Positions 9,501 to 17,824 of a DNA stretch of 64,000 bases are shown here, piece by piece; within the stretch, counting starts at the first letter, position 1, and each line of letters starts with the position of its first letter. The notes beneath the pieces were generated by a model, which saw only the letters and a program-made list of their open reading frames with translations, was not told where the DNA came from and searched no databases. The position numbers and the translations under genes were made by a program. The DNA lies in the NCBI GenBank assembly GCA_946965045.2, contig OX337232.1, positions 3,038,001 to 3,102,000 of the forward strand, given 5' to 3'. This DNA is from Epithemia pelagica (taxonomy: Eukaryota > Bacillariophyta > Bacillariophyceae > Surirellales > Surirellaceae).

Positions 9501-11651
9501 ATCTTGTCCAAAGTTCTCCAACGTCTTCAAGACAAGAACTTCTCCATCAACCCTTCCAAATGTGAATGGGCCGTTAAAGAAACGGAATGGCTCGGCCATT
9601 GGCTCACGCCCACTGGGATCAAGCCCTGGAAAAAGAAAATTTCTGCCATCTTGGCATTGGCTCCGCCAAAAACCATGAAAGAACTTCGTTCCTTCATTGG
9701 CATGATCAATTTCTATCGCCACATGTTTCCGCAACGATCACATATTCTTGCTCCCCTCACATCCATTACGGGTAACAAGACCCTCGTTTGGTCCCCGCAA
9801 TGTCAACGTGCTTTCGAAAAAGCCAAGTCCATGCTCGCACATGATGCCTTCCTTCGGTATCCCGACCATAACCTTCCCTTCCATGTCTATGTGGACGCCT
9901 CTGATTACCAGCTTGGTGCTGTAATCATGCAACAAGACGTTCCCGTCGCTTATTACTCTCGCAAGTTAAACCCTGCTCAACGCAACTACACTACTATGGA
10001 AAAGGAGTTACTCTCCATTGTCGAAACTCTTAAGGAGTTCCGCTCCATGCTTCTCGGCTGTGCCGAACTGCACGTCCATACGGACCATAAAAATCCTACT
10101 TACGCTACTCTCAACTCGCAACGGGTCCTCCGTTGGCGGTTGTTCCTCGAGGAGTATAACCCTATTTTTCACTATGTCCCTGGCCAGGACAATGTCATCG
10201 CCGACGCATTGTCGCGTCTCCCTCTCTCTGAAGAGGAGGAGAAGAGTGTCTCTCCGTCGTCGACCTCCTCTACGGATGCCTCGCCGCATCCACGATCGCT
10301 CTATGATCATAGCGGACAACACTCAGTGTTGCAAGTGCCTCATGGCCCTAATGATGACCCCCGCTCTCATCACTCGCGTGATCCTGACGCTTTCGAATCT
10401 CCCATCTTCATGGATGAGGATTTGATCGATGTCTACCTCAATCATCCTCCCATCAACGCAAATCAACCATTGCCCGTCGATTACGCGACGATCCATCAAC
10501 ACCAACAGAACGATGCCGCTCTTGTGGCCAAGTTGACCGAACAACCACAGAGATTCCATCTCCAACCCTTCCCTACGGAAAACCCACAATACAACTTGAT
10601 TTGTTATCGTCAGAATCCTAATGCCGCATGGCGTATTCGTATCCCAGACAGCCTCTTGGCCCATACCGTCAATTGGTATCACCTGTCCCTCAATCACTTG
10701 GGGTCTACACGTCTTCGCGAGACGATCTTTATGCACATGAGTCATCCTAATTTGGGTTTGTATTGTGAACAAGCCGTGGCTAGTTGTGCTACATGCCAAC
10801 GCTCTAAAGTCATACATCGCCATTATGGTGAACTCCCTCCTCGCGAGGTCCGAGGCAATCCATGGGCTGACATCTCTGTCGACCTCATTGGACCATGGAA
10901 CGTTACCGTTCATGGGCAGAAATTAACATTTCAAGCCCTGACTATTATCGATAATGTCACTAACTTCTGCGAACTCATTCGCATCCATGATAAGACGGCA
11001 CGTCACGTGGGTCTGCAATTGGAAAACGCGTGGCTCTCACGCTATCCACGTCCCGTTCGTTGCCTTTTTGATCAAGGCGGTGAATTTATTGGACATGCGT
11101 TCACGCAAGTGCTTCGAAACCATGGCATTAAGCCAGTGCCGTTGACGGCCAAGAATCCTCAATCAAATGCTCTTTGCGAGCGACTACATTTGACTGTTGG
11201 CAACACTCTTCGTGTGATCACCAACTATGAACCACCACAAGATGCACAAAATGCTGCACTTGCCGTGGATACTGCTCTGCAGACTGCTGCGTATTCCACT
11301 CGCACTGCCATTCATGGCGCCTTGAAATATTCTCCCGGCAGCCTTGCGTTCCATCGCGACATGCTGTTCGACATCCCTATTATCACGGACATGGAAACAG
11401 TCCGTCTGAAACGACAACAGATTGTCAATGAACACGCTCGTCTCGCAAATCGTTCTCGTGTCTTTCATGACTACGCTGTCAACGATCGTGTGTTGCTCCG
11501 CGCCACGAATCCGGACAAGCTTGAGCTCCGCACAAGCCCTAATCCCTTTCGGATTACACAAGTCCATTCCAATGGCACTGTGACTATCCAACGTGGTCCC
11601 CACGTCACTGAACGAATCAACATTCGTCGCCTTGTTCCATTTCGTGAATAA
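6573..11651 (+). CDS. gag-pol: Gypsy Gag-Pol polyprotein
   Basis: A single 1692-residue polyprotein with all retrotransposition functions. Gag occupies roughly residues 1-420, with Gly/Arg/Asn-rich stretches and a Cys/His cluster (CPYKDAIPSHANHTWANC). Then come aspartic protease (LLDSGADKTIL, about 608), reverse transcriptase (FTKLDISMCFY; catalytic YIDDIGIFS at about 958), RNase H (VYVDASDYQLGAVIM, about 1106; YTTMEKELLSI), and integrase with an HHCC finger (about 1366-1410) and the D,D-35-E core (SVDLIGPW about 1435; LFDQGGEF about 1498; SNALCERLH about 1534). RT before integrase is the Ty3/gypsy order. The start at 6573 follows a pyrimidine tract and CAG that could be a 3' splice site in the leader. 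No key residue is missing. Confidence 0.96.
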   Translation: MSTGSSLVSLADVQRFQKRFDQASASDSSSALSTLKLKDDDDDKYYVRLLPFRDGVDEEPSNLFLWVLHIVDKVKISGHPEPFAACCTYFPRVTTSLVADKFHDAFQALPDGADLDEACFKRLIAMIFEPKLTVSEVNAFRAHLLSGPRKPPDMNVDIHYHTLQKISNGLRYLSNDNAVQALTDDELKQAFYLGSPVAWRNEFKTANPLVADLVNHFNITDLLHAMRGYQKVSQEKMAANAQSQAKSRNPRDDSTSRGSTKRFRSSNGGRGGLRGGNRQSNGGRQASGDRPVNDGDACPYKDAIPSHANHTWANCIYNPQSSNFNQERFNAFLARTGSGLRTPTGSHPNNGSQNQGRNGQGSRSQGTPSSGGSRPIGSSWGAVPRRSGSGSDQHASEGTSTGDNPPVDPSLAEPLPSVQDAAYRARQRPLTDIRDWSSLRNADRTVPGMCSSSFFTSSSPDISHHLDVLFAQQCHIQTGPPQAMPAENAILRPQFSRSANNCTRSTGVTWTSPTSTTCPPLEATTNTVASPCLNPTDAVIADIVDPNNGFLSNLDHYEDVYSSSSVSDAPSLSSPLSVAPSEPPSVPLTILMARSIGGVENTVPLRALLDSGADKTILHARCLQPGMHPRVTNRSVNTTMGTRDHVSEILLEDLVLPEFSRTKHISYPLWADIFDAPTCRYDIIIGRDLLRRLGIVLNFHTGLTTCTTWDSVDVAMRHRDSFATDQTFMSHFIDIFADDPIIGDQFLLDSNYVPTDLQDLIDKQHHLTDAQKQDLLAIWQDCGKIFDGELREYPDRTLHLHLKPDAQPVHHRHFSVPRNIHDTFTKELWRFVDIGILERVGSTEWAAPHFAIPKKDGRIRMISDFRSLNAQLYRRVYPFPRIEDMLRKRKGYTYFTKLDISMCFYTFRLDEESSNLCVITTPFGKFRYRRLPMGVKQSPDFCQEIMEDVLKDFSDHVEVYIDDIGIFSNSWEEHVDILSKVLQRLQDKNFSINPSKCEWAVKETEWLGHWLTPTGIKPWKKKISAILALAPPKTMKELRSFIGMINFYRHMFPQRSHILAPLTSITGNKTLVWSPQCQRAFEKAKSMLAHDAFLRYPDHNLPFHVYVDASDYQLGAVIMQQDVPVAYYSRKLNPAQRNYTTMEKELLSIVETLKEFRSMLLGCAELHVHTDHKNPTYATLNSQRVLRWRLFLEEYNPIFHYVPGQDNVIADALSRLPLSEEEEKSVSPSSTSSTDASPHPRSLYDHSGQHSVLQVPHGPNDDPRSHHSRDPDAFESPIFMDEDLIDVYLNHPPINANQPLPVDYATIHQHQQNDAALVAKLTEQPQRFHLQPFPTENPQYNLICYRQNPNAAWRIRIPDSLLAHTVNWYHLSLNHLGSTRLRETIFMHMSHPNLGLYCEQAVASCATCQRSKVIHRHYGELPPREVRGNPWADISVDLIGPWNVTVHGQKLTFQALTIIDNVTNFCELIRIHDKTARHVGLQLENAWLSRYPRPVRCLFDQGGEFIGHAFTQVLRNHGIKPVPLTAKNPQSNALCERLHLTVGNTLRVITNYEPPQDAQNAALAVDTALQTAAYSTRTAIHGALKYSPGSLAFHRDMLFDIPIITDMETVRLKRQQIVNEHARLANRSRVFHDYAVNDRVLLRATNPDKLELRTSPNPFRITQVHSNGTVTIQRGPHVTERINIRRLVPFRE

Positions 11652-11717
11652 ATGGGTTTTAATGCTGGCCGCCAAGCTTTCCCATTCTTGTCCGGCTCGA
11701 ACTCCCTAGGTCCGACC

Positions 11718-11731
11718 AGGGAGAGGTAGAG
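11718..11731 (+). other. Gypsy polypurine tract
   Basis: AGGGAGAGGTAGAG lies immediately before the 3' LTR at 11732. It has one T and is otherwise all purine. It sits where plus-strand DNA synthesis is primed in LTR retroelements. Confidence 0.75.
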
Positions 11732-11947
11732 TGCGGTACCCCTATATGGATCCCGCCATACGTGTCACCACGTTCCATTCCCGGTTCGCGTTCTTGACAC
11801 TGCGACATGAATCTTCCGCCATCTGGCTGTTCCTCCTCCAGTCATTTCTCGTCGCACGTGGCACTGTGGATTCCTCAGTCCCCCTAATTCCTCGTAATTC
11901 CTAAAGATCACAATTTTTATACCGTGCTATTTTACATGGGTATGGCA
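11732..11947 (+). repeat. Gypsy 3' LTR, with TATA box facing the downstream gene
   Basis: Identical to the 5' LTR except for one base. Its TTTTTATA motif (11914-11921) lies 43 bp upstream of the ATG at 11964 and points into that gene, so read-out transcription from the LTR is possible. The right target duplication CAACT (11948-11952) follows directly. Confidence 0.95.
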
Positions 11948-11963
11948 CAACTTTCTTTATTCA

Positions 11964-13670
11964 ATGAACTCATTGAAGACAGATGCAACCATGGCCCATG
12001 TCGACGGAATGGACGTTGAGAGCGCACAGCCCGTGCAACTTTCCGCTGCCTTCGAGGAAATAAAGAGAAAAGGAGTTGAACTTGGGGCCCCTATGGACGA
12101 ATGCGTCGTTAAAATCGGCGCTGCTGGTTTATCCGCTGCCGGCATTGCCGATCTTGCTGTTGGCGACAAGGTGGATCTGGCATGTCTCAAACCGCTGCGA
12201 ACAGCCAAAGATTTTCTGCCGGAAATGATCTATGTTCGAAAGGAAATGCAGGAAATGCTTACCAAGCTGCTACCGCAACACGCAGGAGAAGAACAGCGAA
12301 TTTTGGTGGGTTCGCCTGGGGTAGGCAAGTCGGTTCTTTTCTTCCTGACTGCGCTGTGCCGTGTTGTGGCCCACGGAGAGATGATTCTTTATCTTCGAAA
12401 AACCTCCAATGCTCAATCTTTCTCACTCCTTCTTATGGAGAAGGGTACCGATGCCGATGCAGTCAATATCCTTTTCAACCGATCACTAAAAACCAAACTT
12501 CATGATGACCCACATTCTTTGTGCAAGGGTTTGCTTGGTTTGACGATCACGAATTTCTATGCAATGGTTGATGGCCCAAGGCACAATGACCCCAAAGGCG
12601 ATCTTCTGGCCGGCGGCTACGACGCGCTCTGCACGTCGGCTGGATATCCTGCATTGAGACAAGAGCAAATTGAAGACACTGTGGTTGAAGTACTCAGCGG
12701 TTGGACGGAGGTATCTATCAAAGAAGCGCTGAAGACGATGATTGTGGGCTGCACAGACGAACAAGCAGATGACAGATACAAGCTGAGTGGCGGAAGGATT
12801 CGATTGGGTTTTCTCGACCAGAAGAAAGTCGAAGCATGGTACGATCAAGTTATTGAGGCCGCCGGGAAAGAAAAAATCAAGCTGGCGATTACGAGTCAGG
12901 GAGCGACAGGGGAGGCAACTAGCAGCGATCGGCTCCGCACTCGCTTCCACAACCAAACAGACGGAACAAATCGCATGATTGTAGACTCTGAGTACTGTTT
13001 TTGTAAGCTCTCTGACCGGCTTGAATCGTCAGATTTGATGGAGTCGTACAATTTAGCCCGGGCCCTACGATTGCAGGCTGCAAGAGGCTGGTTTTACGAG
13101 GAAATCATCCATCGGTGGTTCCAAAATACCGTCGTGCCCGAGTTGGGATCTTTCATGAAGGGATTGGGCACCAACGCCGAGGGAGTTCAACAGCTTCTCA
13201 CGGGAATCCAACATTTGGCTGGAACTACTATCTATTGGGCCCCCAGTAAACCGAACTTCGCGAACATTGATGCCGCCCTCCTGATTGGCCGAACGTTGAT
13301 CTGTTTTCAGTACACGGTACAAAGTACCCACAAATTTGATGGGGATACATTGTATGTGGATATCGTGGGGGTGCTGCTTGGCGCAGGAATACAGATCGAA
13401 AGAGTCCAGGTCGTGTTCGTCACTCCGGAAGATGCCGCCTTCAGTTATGGCGAACATTCAGACTTCACCAAGGACTGTTCCGTCACACTACAGTCGGCAA
13501 CTAGATCTATTCAACTCCTACAATTGCAGTTTACCTTCCAATCAGCAGTGGTGGAAGCAGATTCTGATGTATCACTTAACAATGGAATTACAAGCAATAT
13601 CCTTCCCATCCTACGAGCCGCTCAACCTGCTGTCGCCGATCAGGAACAGAATATGGCTGGGGTTTATTGA
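11964..13670 (+). CDS. CR-type (Crinkler/RHS-like) P-loop NTPase with nuclease-like C-terminus
   Basis: 568 residues. A Walker A motif (GSPGVGKS, residues 116-123) is followed by a Walker B-like strand (FYAMVDGP, about 206) and YKLSGGRIRLGF, resembling the Ser-Gly-Gly-Arg sensor of the NTPase in RHS (retrotransposon hot spot) and Crinkler proteins. The C-terminal region has NFANIDAALLIG and FQYTVQSTHK, resembling the restriction-endonuclease-like domain of that class. Such CR proteins are known in oomycetes, trypanosomes and some algae and are thought to derive from transposons. No signal peptide or LxLFLAK-like header is seen, so this form is probably intracellular. Alternative start: the ATG at 11991 (AACCATGG) has a better context. 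The gypsy 3' LTR ends 16 bp upstream. The function in this cell is unknown. Confidence 0.7.
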   Translation: MNSLKTDATMAHVDGMDVESAQPVQLSAAFEEIKRKGVELGAPMDECVVKIGAAGLSAAGIADLAVGDKVDLACLKPLRTAKDFLPEMIYVRKEMQEMLTKLLPQHAGEEQRILVGSPGVGKSVLFFLTALCRVVAHGEMILYLRKTSNAQSFSLLLMEKGTDADAVNILFNRSLKTKLHDDPHSLCKGLLGLTITNFYAMVDGPRHNDPKGDLLAGGYDALCTSAGYPALRQEQIEDTVVEVLSGWTEVSIKEALKTMIVGCTDEQADDRYKLSGGRIRLGFLDQKKVEAWYDQVIEAAGKEKIKLAITSQGATGEATSSDRLRTRFHNQTDGTNRMIVDSEYCFCKLSDRLESSDLMESYNLARALRLQAARGWFYEEIIHRWFQNTVVPELGSFMKGLGTNAEGVQQLLTGIQHLAGTTIYWAPSKPNFANIDAALLIGRTLICFQYTVQSTHKFDGDTLYVDIVGVLLGAGIQIERVQVVFVTPEDAAFSYGEHSDFTKDCSVTLQSATRSIQLLQLQFTFQSAVVEADSDVSLNNGITSNILPILRAAQPAVADQEQNMAGVY

Positions 13671-14018
13671 CCTACTTTCCTGTTGGAGGGACAATGGTTT
13701 GGAGGGCAGTTGTGCTTCCTTTGCCCCCAAAGTCTCAGGAGGATTGAAGGACGGCTTATTGAGAACGCCGGGTTCTCCAACGTAGATCTTGTTAAGAACG
13801 AACGGCGAAAAGGGACAATCAAAACATCCGTACGAATTCAAGTCAACGCTCGGGGCTCTTTCGAATCCACCAAAATGATTACCTCTTGGACCACAATAAT
13901 TGGCAGGTATATAGATAATGGGTTCTTGTTTGTTATTTGCGAGTGCAAGAGAACCGGTTGCAACCGACTCTGGTGATATTAACCTTACAGAGTCTACTAG
14001 AGTCTAGAGGACATTACT
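13671..14018. other. Spacer without a recognisable gene
   Basis: This is the 3' flank of the CR-type gene and the 3' flank of the exportin-T pseudogene, which converge. A frame is open on the plus strand (13683-13976) but its composition is not protein-like. A near-repeat of GAGTCTA occurs around 13990-14006. Nothing else was recognised. Confidence 0.4.
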
Positions 14019-15782
14019 TTATTTGCTTGATCCGAGCGCTTCCTTCAATGCCTTTGTGAGACCCGCCTCCGTTCCAGTGGTGCATTGGAGCTCCGCGAGC
14101 AAAGCTTCAGGTAGTAATGGGACACGACTGCCGCGACTCGTCATCATCATGGCAGAGTTGAGGGACGTCAGAAAGTCTTTCAACGCCTCATCGTTTTTGC
14201 CATGATGTTGTATCATCAAGGCTTGTCGAAGAAAGACTACCAATTGAGAGATATCCTTCATGTTGCGTGCTTGCAAGGCATCTCGATCATCAAACGAGGG
14301 ACTAAAGAGCATCTGAAAGAGACCGGGTACCAAGACTTGCAAGCAAAATTGTACGAGTCCTCGTCGCTATTGCTCCTGATGAGAGGAAGACGAAGCGTTG
14401 GGTCCACTCCACTGTTCGACAAGCTCTCGAAAGAAACGAATACATGTTCTCTTGACACTGGCATCTTCCACATGGATCGCGGCATGACTCATCGTCTGCA
14501 AGATATTTTCCAAACTCCCATCATTGGTGGGAGATAAGAGCACCGGTGTCGCTCTGTGTAAGACCAAATGGTGTAAAACAATGTAACCCATCTTTTGAAT
14601 GGCCAATTATTCTACAACCAAATGCGGAGGAATCTCGGCAGAAGCTGTTGGTGTCAAACAGGTTCCATCGTTTGGAGCCATGCCTCCTCCCACCTGCATG
14701 GTGGGGACCAGACTTTGACACTTTTGAAGAAAGCGCAAAAGAGCCACATCCATGACCGCAACAGAGTCTTCACGAAACTTGATACAGAGTTGATTCAACA
14801 ATTGTGCCACGGCAGAAAGATCCTCGGCAGTACAGTGATCAATGAGCAGACAGATCATAGGTGGCATGGGCGCCAAGACTTTGGGTCCAAGTACAATGAT
14901 CATTCGTTGTAAGAAGACCATTGATTTGTCTCGAATCGATTCCACCATGGGCAGCGTCTGTACCACTCTCAACACGACTTGTGTGGCCTCCAAAAAGAGA
15001 CCTTGCACCTGTTCGCTAGGGGATTTGGCAAATCCCTTGCTCAAGTGTGCCAGCGCGGCAATCGATCTGGATAGGGTCGACGCTAGGTCGTCCATTTCGT
15101 CACGTGATGAAGAACGATGTGACAGTAACGCGAGCTGTTGTTCCATTCCCTGCGCATGGGGCGCAAGGACTTGTGTCAGTAATCGACTCTGTACCTCCAA
15201 TTCTTAATTCGTCATACCCAGCAAGAGACCCATCGCGTCAAAGAGCTTGAGGACATCGTCAGATAGAAGCAGTCGGTTTGCCGCACTGTTGTGGGATGCT
15301 TCCGCAACTCTCATCACGAAACCTTGAACACCTTCAATAACTGATTCCGTGTACGGTCTCAATAAACGTATGGATGATTTGATGAGACGTGGAAGAAGAT
15401 GGCAACATCTCGATCGAACTCGCAAGTCGGCATTTTGTAGACCTTGTAGACCCGTCATGGTTTCCAACAGTCTTGCCAAGAGTGCGTTACCATTTCCCAC
15501 CGTTGGCAATTCCGTCCCTTGAAAAAGGTCGTCGTATCGAAGGACTGTCTCATAGTACAAACTCAAGACACTAAAACTCGAACTTTGCACCATCGACGAG
15601 CTCAGATGCAAATTCACCCACATCGTTTGAAAGGCTGGCAAACGAAGAGCACTATTCACGCCCGTTGTGGATGCCAGTCCTTCATAGTAGTGATAGAGGA
15701 GTCGGAGGGTGGCCATCTTGTGCCCATTCTTCTTCTCAGTAGGAGTCGACGACTTGTTGTTGCTGTCGTTGTATAACCAGGC
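14019..15782 (-). pseudogene. XPOT: Exportin-T (tRNA export receptor) pseudogene, 5'-truncated, three in-frame stops
   Basis: The C-terminal two thirds of exportin-T, the karyopherin that carries mature tRNA out of the nucleus with Ran-GTP. Recognisable blocks in order are YYETVLRYDDLF, DLRVRSRCCHLLPRLIK, SLRPY-like ESVIEGVQGF, FLQRMIIVLGPKVL, LLNQLCIKF and RFFRELVEQW, matching the collinear HEAT-repeat order of animal XPOT. The N-terminal 350-400 residues are absent. The frame holds over about 588 codons with no frameshift but has TAA at 15204-15206, TAA at 14607-14609 and TAG at 14367-14369. Each falls where Gln would fit, so CAA/CAG to TAA/TAG is the simplest explanation. The final stop is a normal TAA. 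A functional copy presumably exists elsewhere. Confidence 0.8.
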
Positions 15783-15785
15783 TCA

Positions 15786-17424
15786 AACGTGATGACGAGT
15801 CGGACAAGGTCTTTTGCATCATCACGAGGTTTGAGTCGAAAATCAATACGTTCTTGCTTGTCGTTGTACAAAACTTGCCCATCGACAGATGCCCCTTTGA
15901 AAAACTGCTGGGCAAACTTGACGATTGACTTGAAATGCACCTGCAATGTCTCTGTAGAGAGGCGAATCCAACCCGTAGTTCCGTGATATGTAAAAGAATC
16001 ATTGTACGAAGGGTCTGTTTCAAGAGAAGACGCTGATGGATAAATGAAGCCATCGTTCGCAAGCTTGATACAGTATCGAGATTTCCGGTGAAGGAAGTGG
16101 ATAGGGAAAGGGAAGGCCGCCGACAAATACTCGTAGTGATCATATTTGTAAAGGATGTGCCAGCGTTTGTCATCGAGTTGGTCGCAAACAAAGCGCTTAT
16201 CTGAGGAAAGTGTTGCTTCTTCCTCACACCAAGATCGGATGATATCGTCGATACGTGTGAGCAGTACCCCCCCCCCCCAGCGGGGGTGAGTAATGAGGAC
16301 TAGCGATAGAATACACGATTTGTATTCTCTATCTCACCCCCAAGGCGCGATCCTCGAAATCGGCGATTTCCCAACTTTGACACAAACTCAGCACAACCAC
16401 AACGCAAACACCACGAGGCCCATCTGGCTGTGGATGTAACAACACCCATGGACCCTCCCAAGTCCAACCGTGTTGTCCATCCTTTCTCTACCAACCCAAG
16501 AGTCACTCCTGGCGCTGCAATTACTGGTGCGGCCAGTCCGATCGCTCCAAGCGCTCAGTACCACTACGGTGCAAACCCAAACAACAACAATCAAACAGAT
16601 AACCCTCTGTCTGAACGTGGTATGGATCCCTTTGTCTCTTTTCAAGTACCTCCCATGATCAATTACCCCTCCCCTATGTACCTGGTGACTCTCAGGATGC
16701 GTAGAACCAAGTTGGGACTTTGAAGTAAGGAACTGAGTGATACAACACGCAACCAGTGAGAATCCACTATTTTTTCAGCCTGAACGTTTTATCATGGTTC
16801 TACAGCAAGTTTGGTGATACCCACTCTAAAATCTATGCATTTGGAAGGGTTCTATTTTGTTTTGCGTTTGTTTGGTACCCCCCTCCTTTGTTGTTCCGTT
16901 GGGCCGCTGCGGCCAAGTACAAGTGAGCACATCGTTGGACGGACATTTTCTTGGGAGACGATGGCTGTGTTGTTGTCGGCACCGCCTCCTTTGTAGGATC
17001 GTTTGTATGTGTCGTGTAGTGCATTGTCATTTGCAAGGATGCGTTGGTATCGTTGATTGTTGTACGTTTGGAGGATTCGCCGCGGTAGCATTGTGTTTGG
17101 AATGAAAGTGTGCGCACCAGCAATTGCAGCGCCAGGAGTGTCCCTTGGGTTGTTAGAGACAGCATGGACAACACGGTTGGACTTGGGAGGGTCCATGGGT
17201 GTTGTTACATCCACAGCCAGATGGGCCTCGTGGTGTTTGCGTTGTGGTTGTGCTGAGTTTGTGTCAAAGTTGGGAGCAGCCGACGCGCCTTGGGGGTGAG
17301 TAAGGGAATACAAGCGCAGCGTATTCGATCACGCGGGACTCACTCACCCCTGCTTGGGGGTAGTGTGAGCAGGATGCGATCAGGGAGAAGTCGCTTCAAT
17401 TTCCCAGCGAGGTATGTTCCTGTG
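15786..17424 (-). pseudogene. Unidentified gene fragment split by the 16265-17362 element
   Basis: Minus-strand coding that reads continuously once the inserted element and one target-duplication copy are removed: upstream part 17424-17363 (KLKRLLPDRILLTRI), downstream part 16254-15786 (DDIIRSWCEEE, RWHILYKYDHYEYLSAAF, YHGTTGWIRLSTETL, QFFKGASVDGQVLYNDK). About 180 residues remain. A stop precedes 17424 unless the CAG there is a 3' splice site. At the downstream end the frame runs out into the exportin-T remnant in another phase. I do not recognise the family. The Tyr/Trp-rich composition suggests a folded domain. Confidence 0.5.
16265..17362. mobile_element. Long-TIR (Mutator-like or foldback) element, non-autonomous
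   Basis: A 1098-bp element with terminal inverted repeats of about 250-265 bp (16265-16531 against 17113-17362), flanked by perfect 10-bp direct repeats GTGTGAGCAG (16255-16264 and 17363-17372). Long TIRs with 9-11 bp duplications are typical of Mutator-like elements. Each TIR consists of an outer 75-bp hairpin segment (ends TACCCCC and CTCACCCCCAAGG around a palindrome) and an inner protein-like segment containing DVTTPMDPPKSNRVVH. No transposase is visible. The centre (16532-17112) has an open minus-strand frame but no known domain. The left end carries a C-run of about 12. Confidence 0.75.
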
Positions 17425-17824
17425 TTTTACTTCAATTGTGAATTGTTACACATTCTGCGGGAGTATATTGCAAGCTCAAAAAGTTTGCCAGGATGAGGTG
17501 GGCTGGCGATGACGGTTATGAGCGTTTGCTCGTATATCGTATATGTTCCGTCAAATGCTCCGTATCTCAAGTCTCAAGTTCCGTATCAAACTTTGCACGA
17601 TTTCTCACAATTTCGAAAACACATAAAGATCTCATATCTGTTCACTCAACGTTCAAAAGAACTGGGTCCATAGTCCATAGTATCAAGAAAACAAGAATCA
17701 AGAATCCTTTTGGAGCTCTGAAGAACACTCGTTGAGGCAAACCAACCATCTCTGTCCTGAGTCCAGAGTTCAGAGAGACATACAAGAAAAGCTGTGAACT
17801 TCCCTCTTTGTAAATCTCAACGTC
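17373..17824. other. Upstream region of the patatin-like gene
   Basis: The first 50 bp still belong to the interrupted minus-strand fragment. The rest is AT-rich with no coding signal. CTCAAGTCTCAAGTTCC and neighbouring CCGTATC/CCGTATCA words are mildly repetitive. It presumably contains the promoter of the gene at 17825. Confidence 0.35.

Larger units (their letters stand above)
6229..11947 (+). mobile_element. Complete Ty3/gypsy LTR retrotransposon
   Basis: Two 216-bp LTRs (6229-6444 and 11732-11947) flank one uninterrupted gag-pol frame. Direct comparison shows a single LTR mismatch (a T in the left copy, a G in the right, near CCTCAT/GTCCCC). Five-base target duplications CAACT lie at 6224-6228 and 11948-11952. 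A polypurine tract (11718-11731) precedes the 3' LTR. The near-identical LTRs, intact frame and intact duplication indicate a very recent and possibly still active insertion. No standard TGG-type tRNA primer site follows the 5' LTR. Confidence 0.97.

Noticed and set aside
13683-13976. 97-codon plus-strand frame after the CR-type gene
   Set aside because: No domain, starts right after the stop of the CR gene, and composition resembles non-coding sequence.
15092-15260. Possible 29-bp intron (GTATGA...ACAG) to explain the first XPOT stop
   Set aside because: Too short for a spliceosomal intron and not divisible by three, so it would break the frame that continues collinearly with XPOT on both sides.
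14019-15782. Alternative genetic code with TAA/TAG as Gln
   Set aside because: The same frame ends properly at TAA, and intact genes in the window end with TAA, TAG or TGA without extension.
16268-16344. Hairpin repeat read as an intron (GTGAGT donor)
   Set aside because: GTGAGT occurs outward on both strands, there is no matching acceptor, and the 10-bp duplication shows it is the end of an inserted element.
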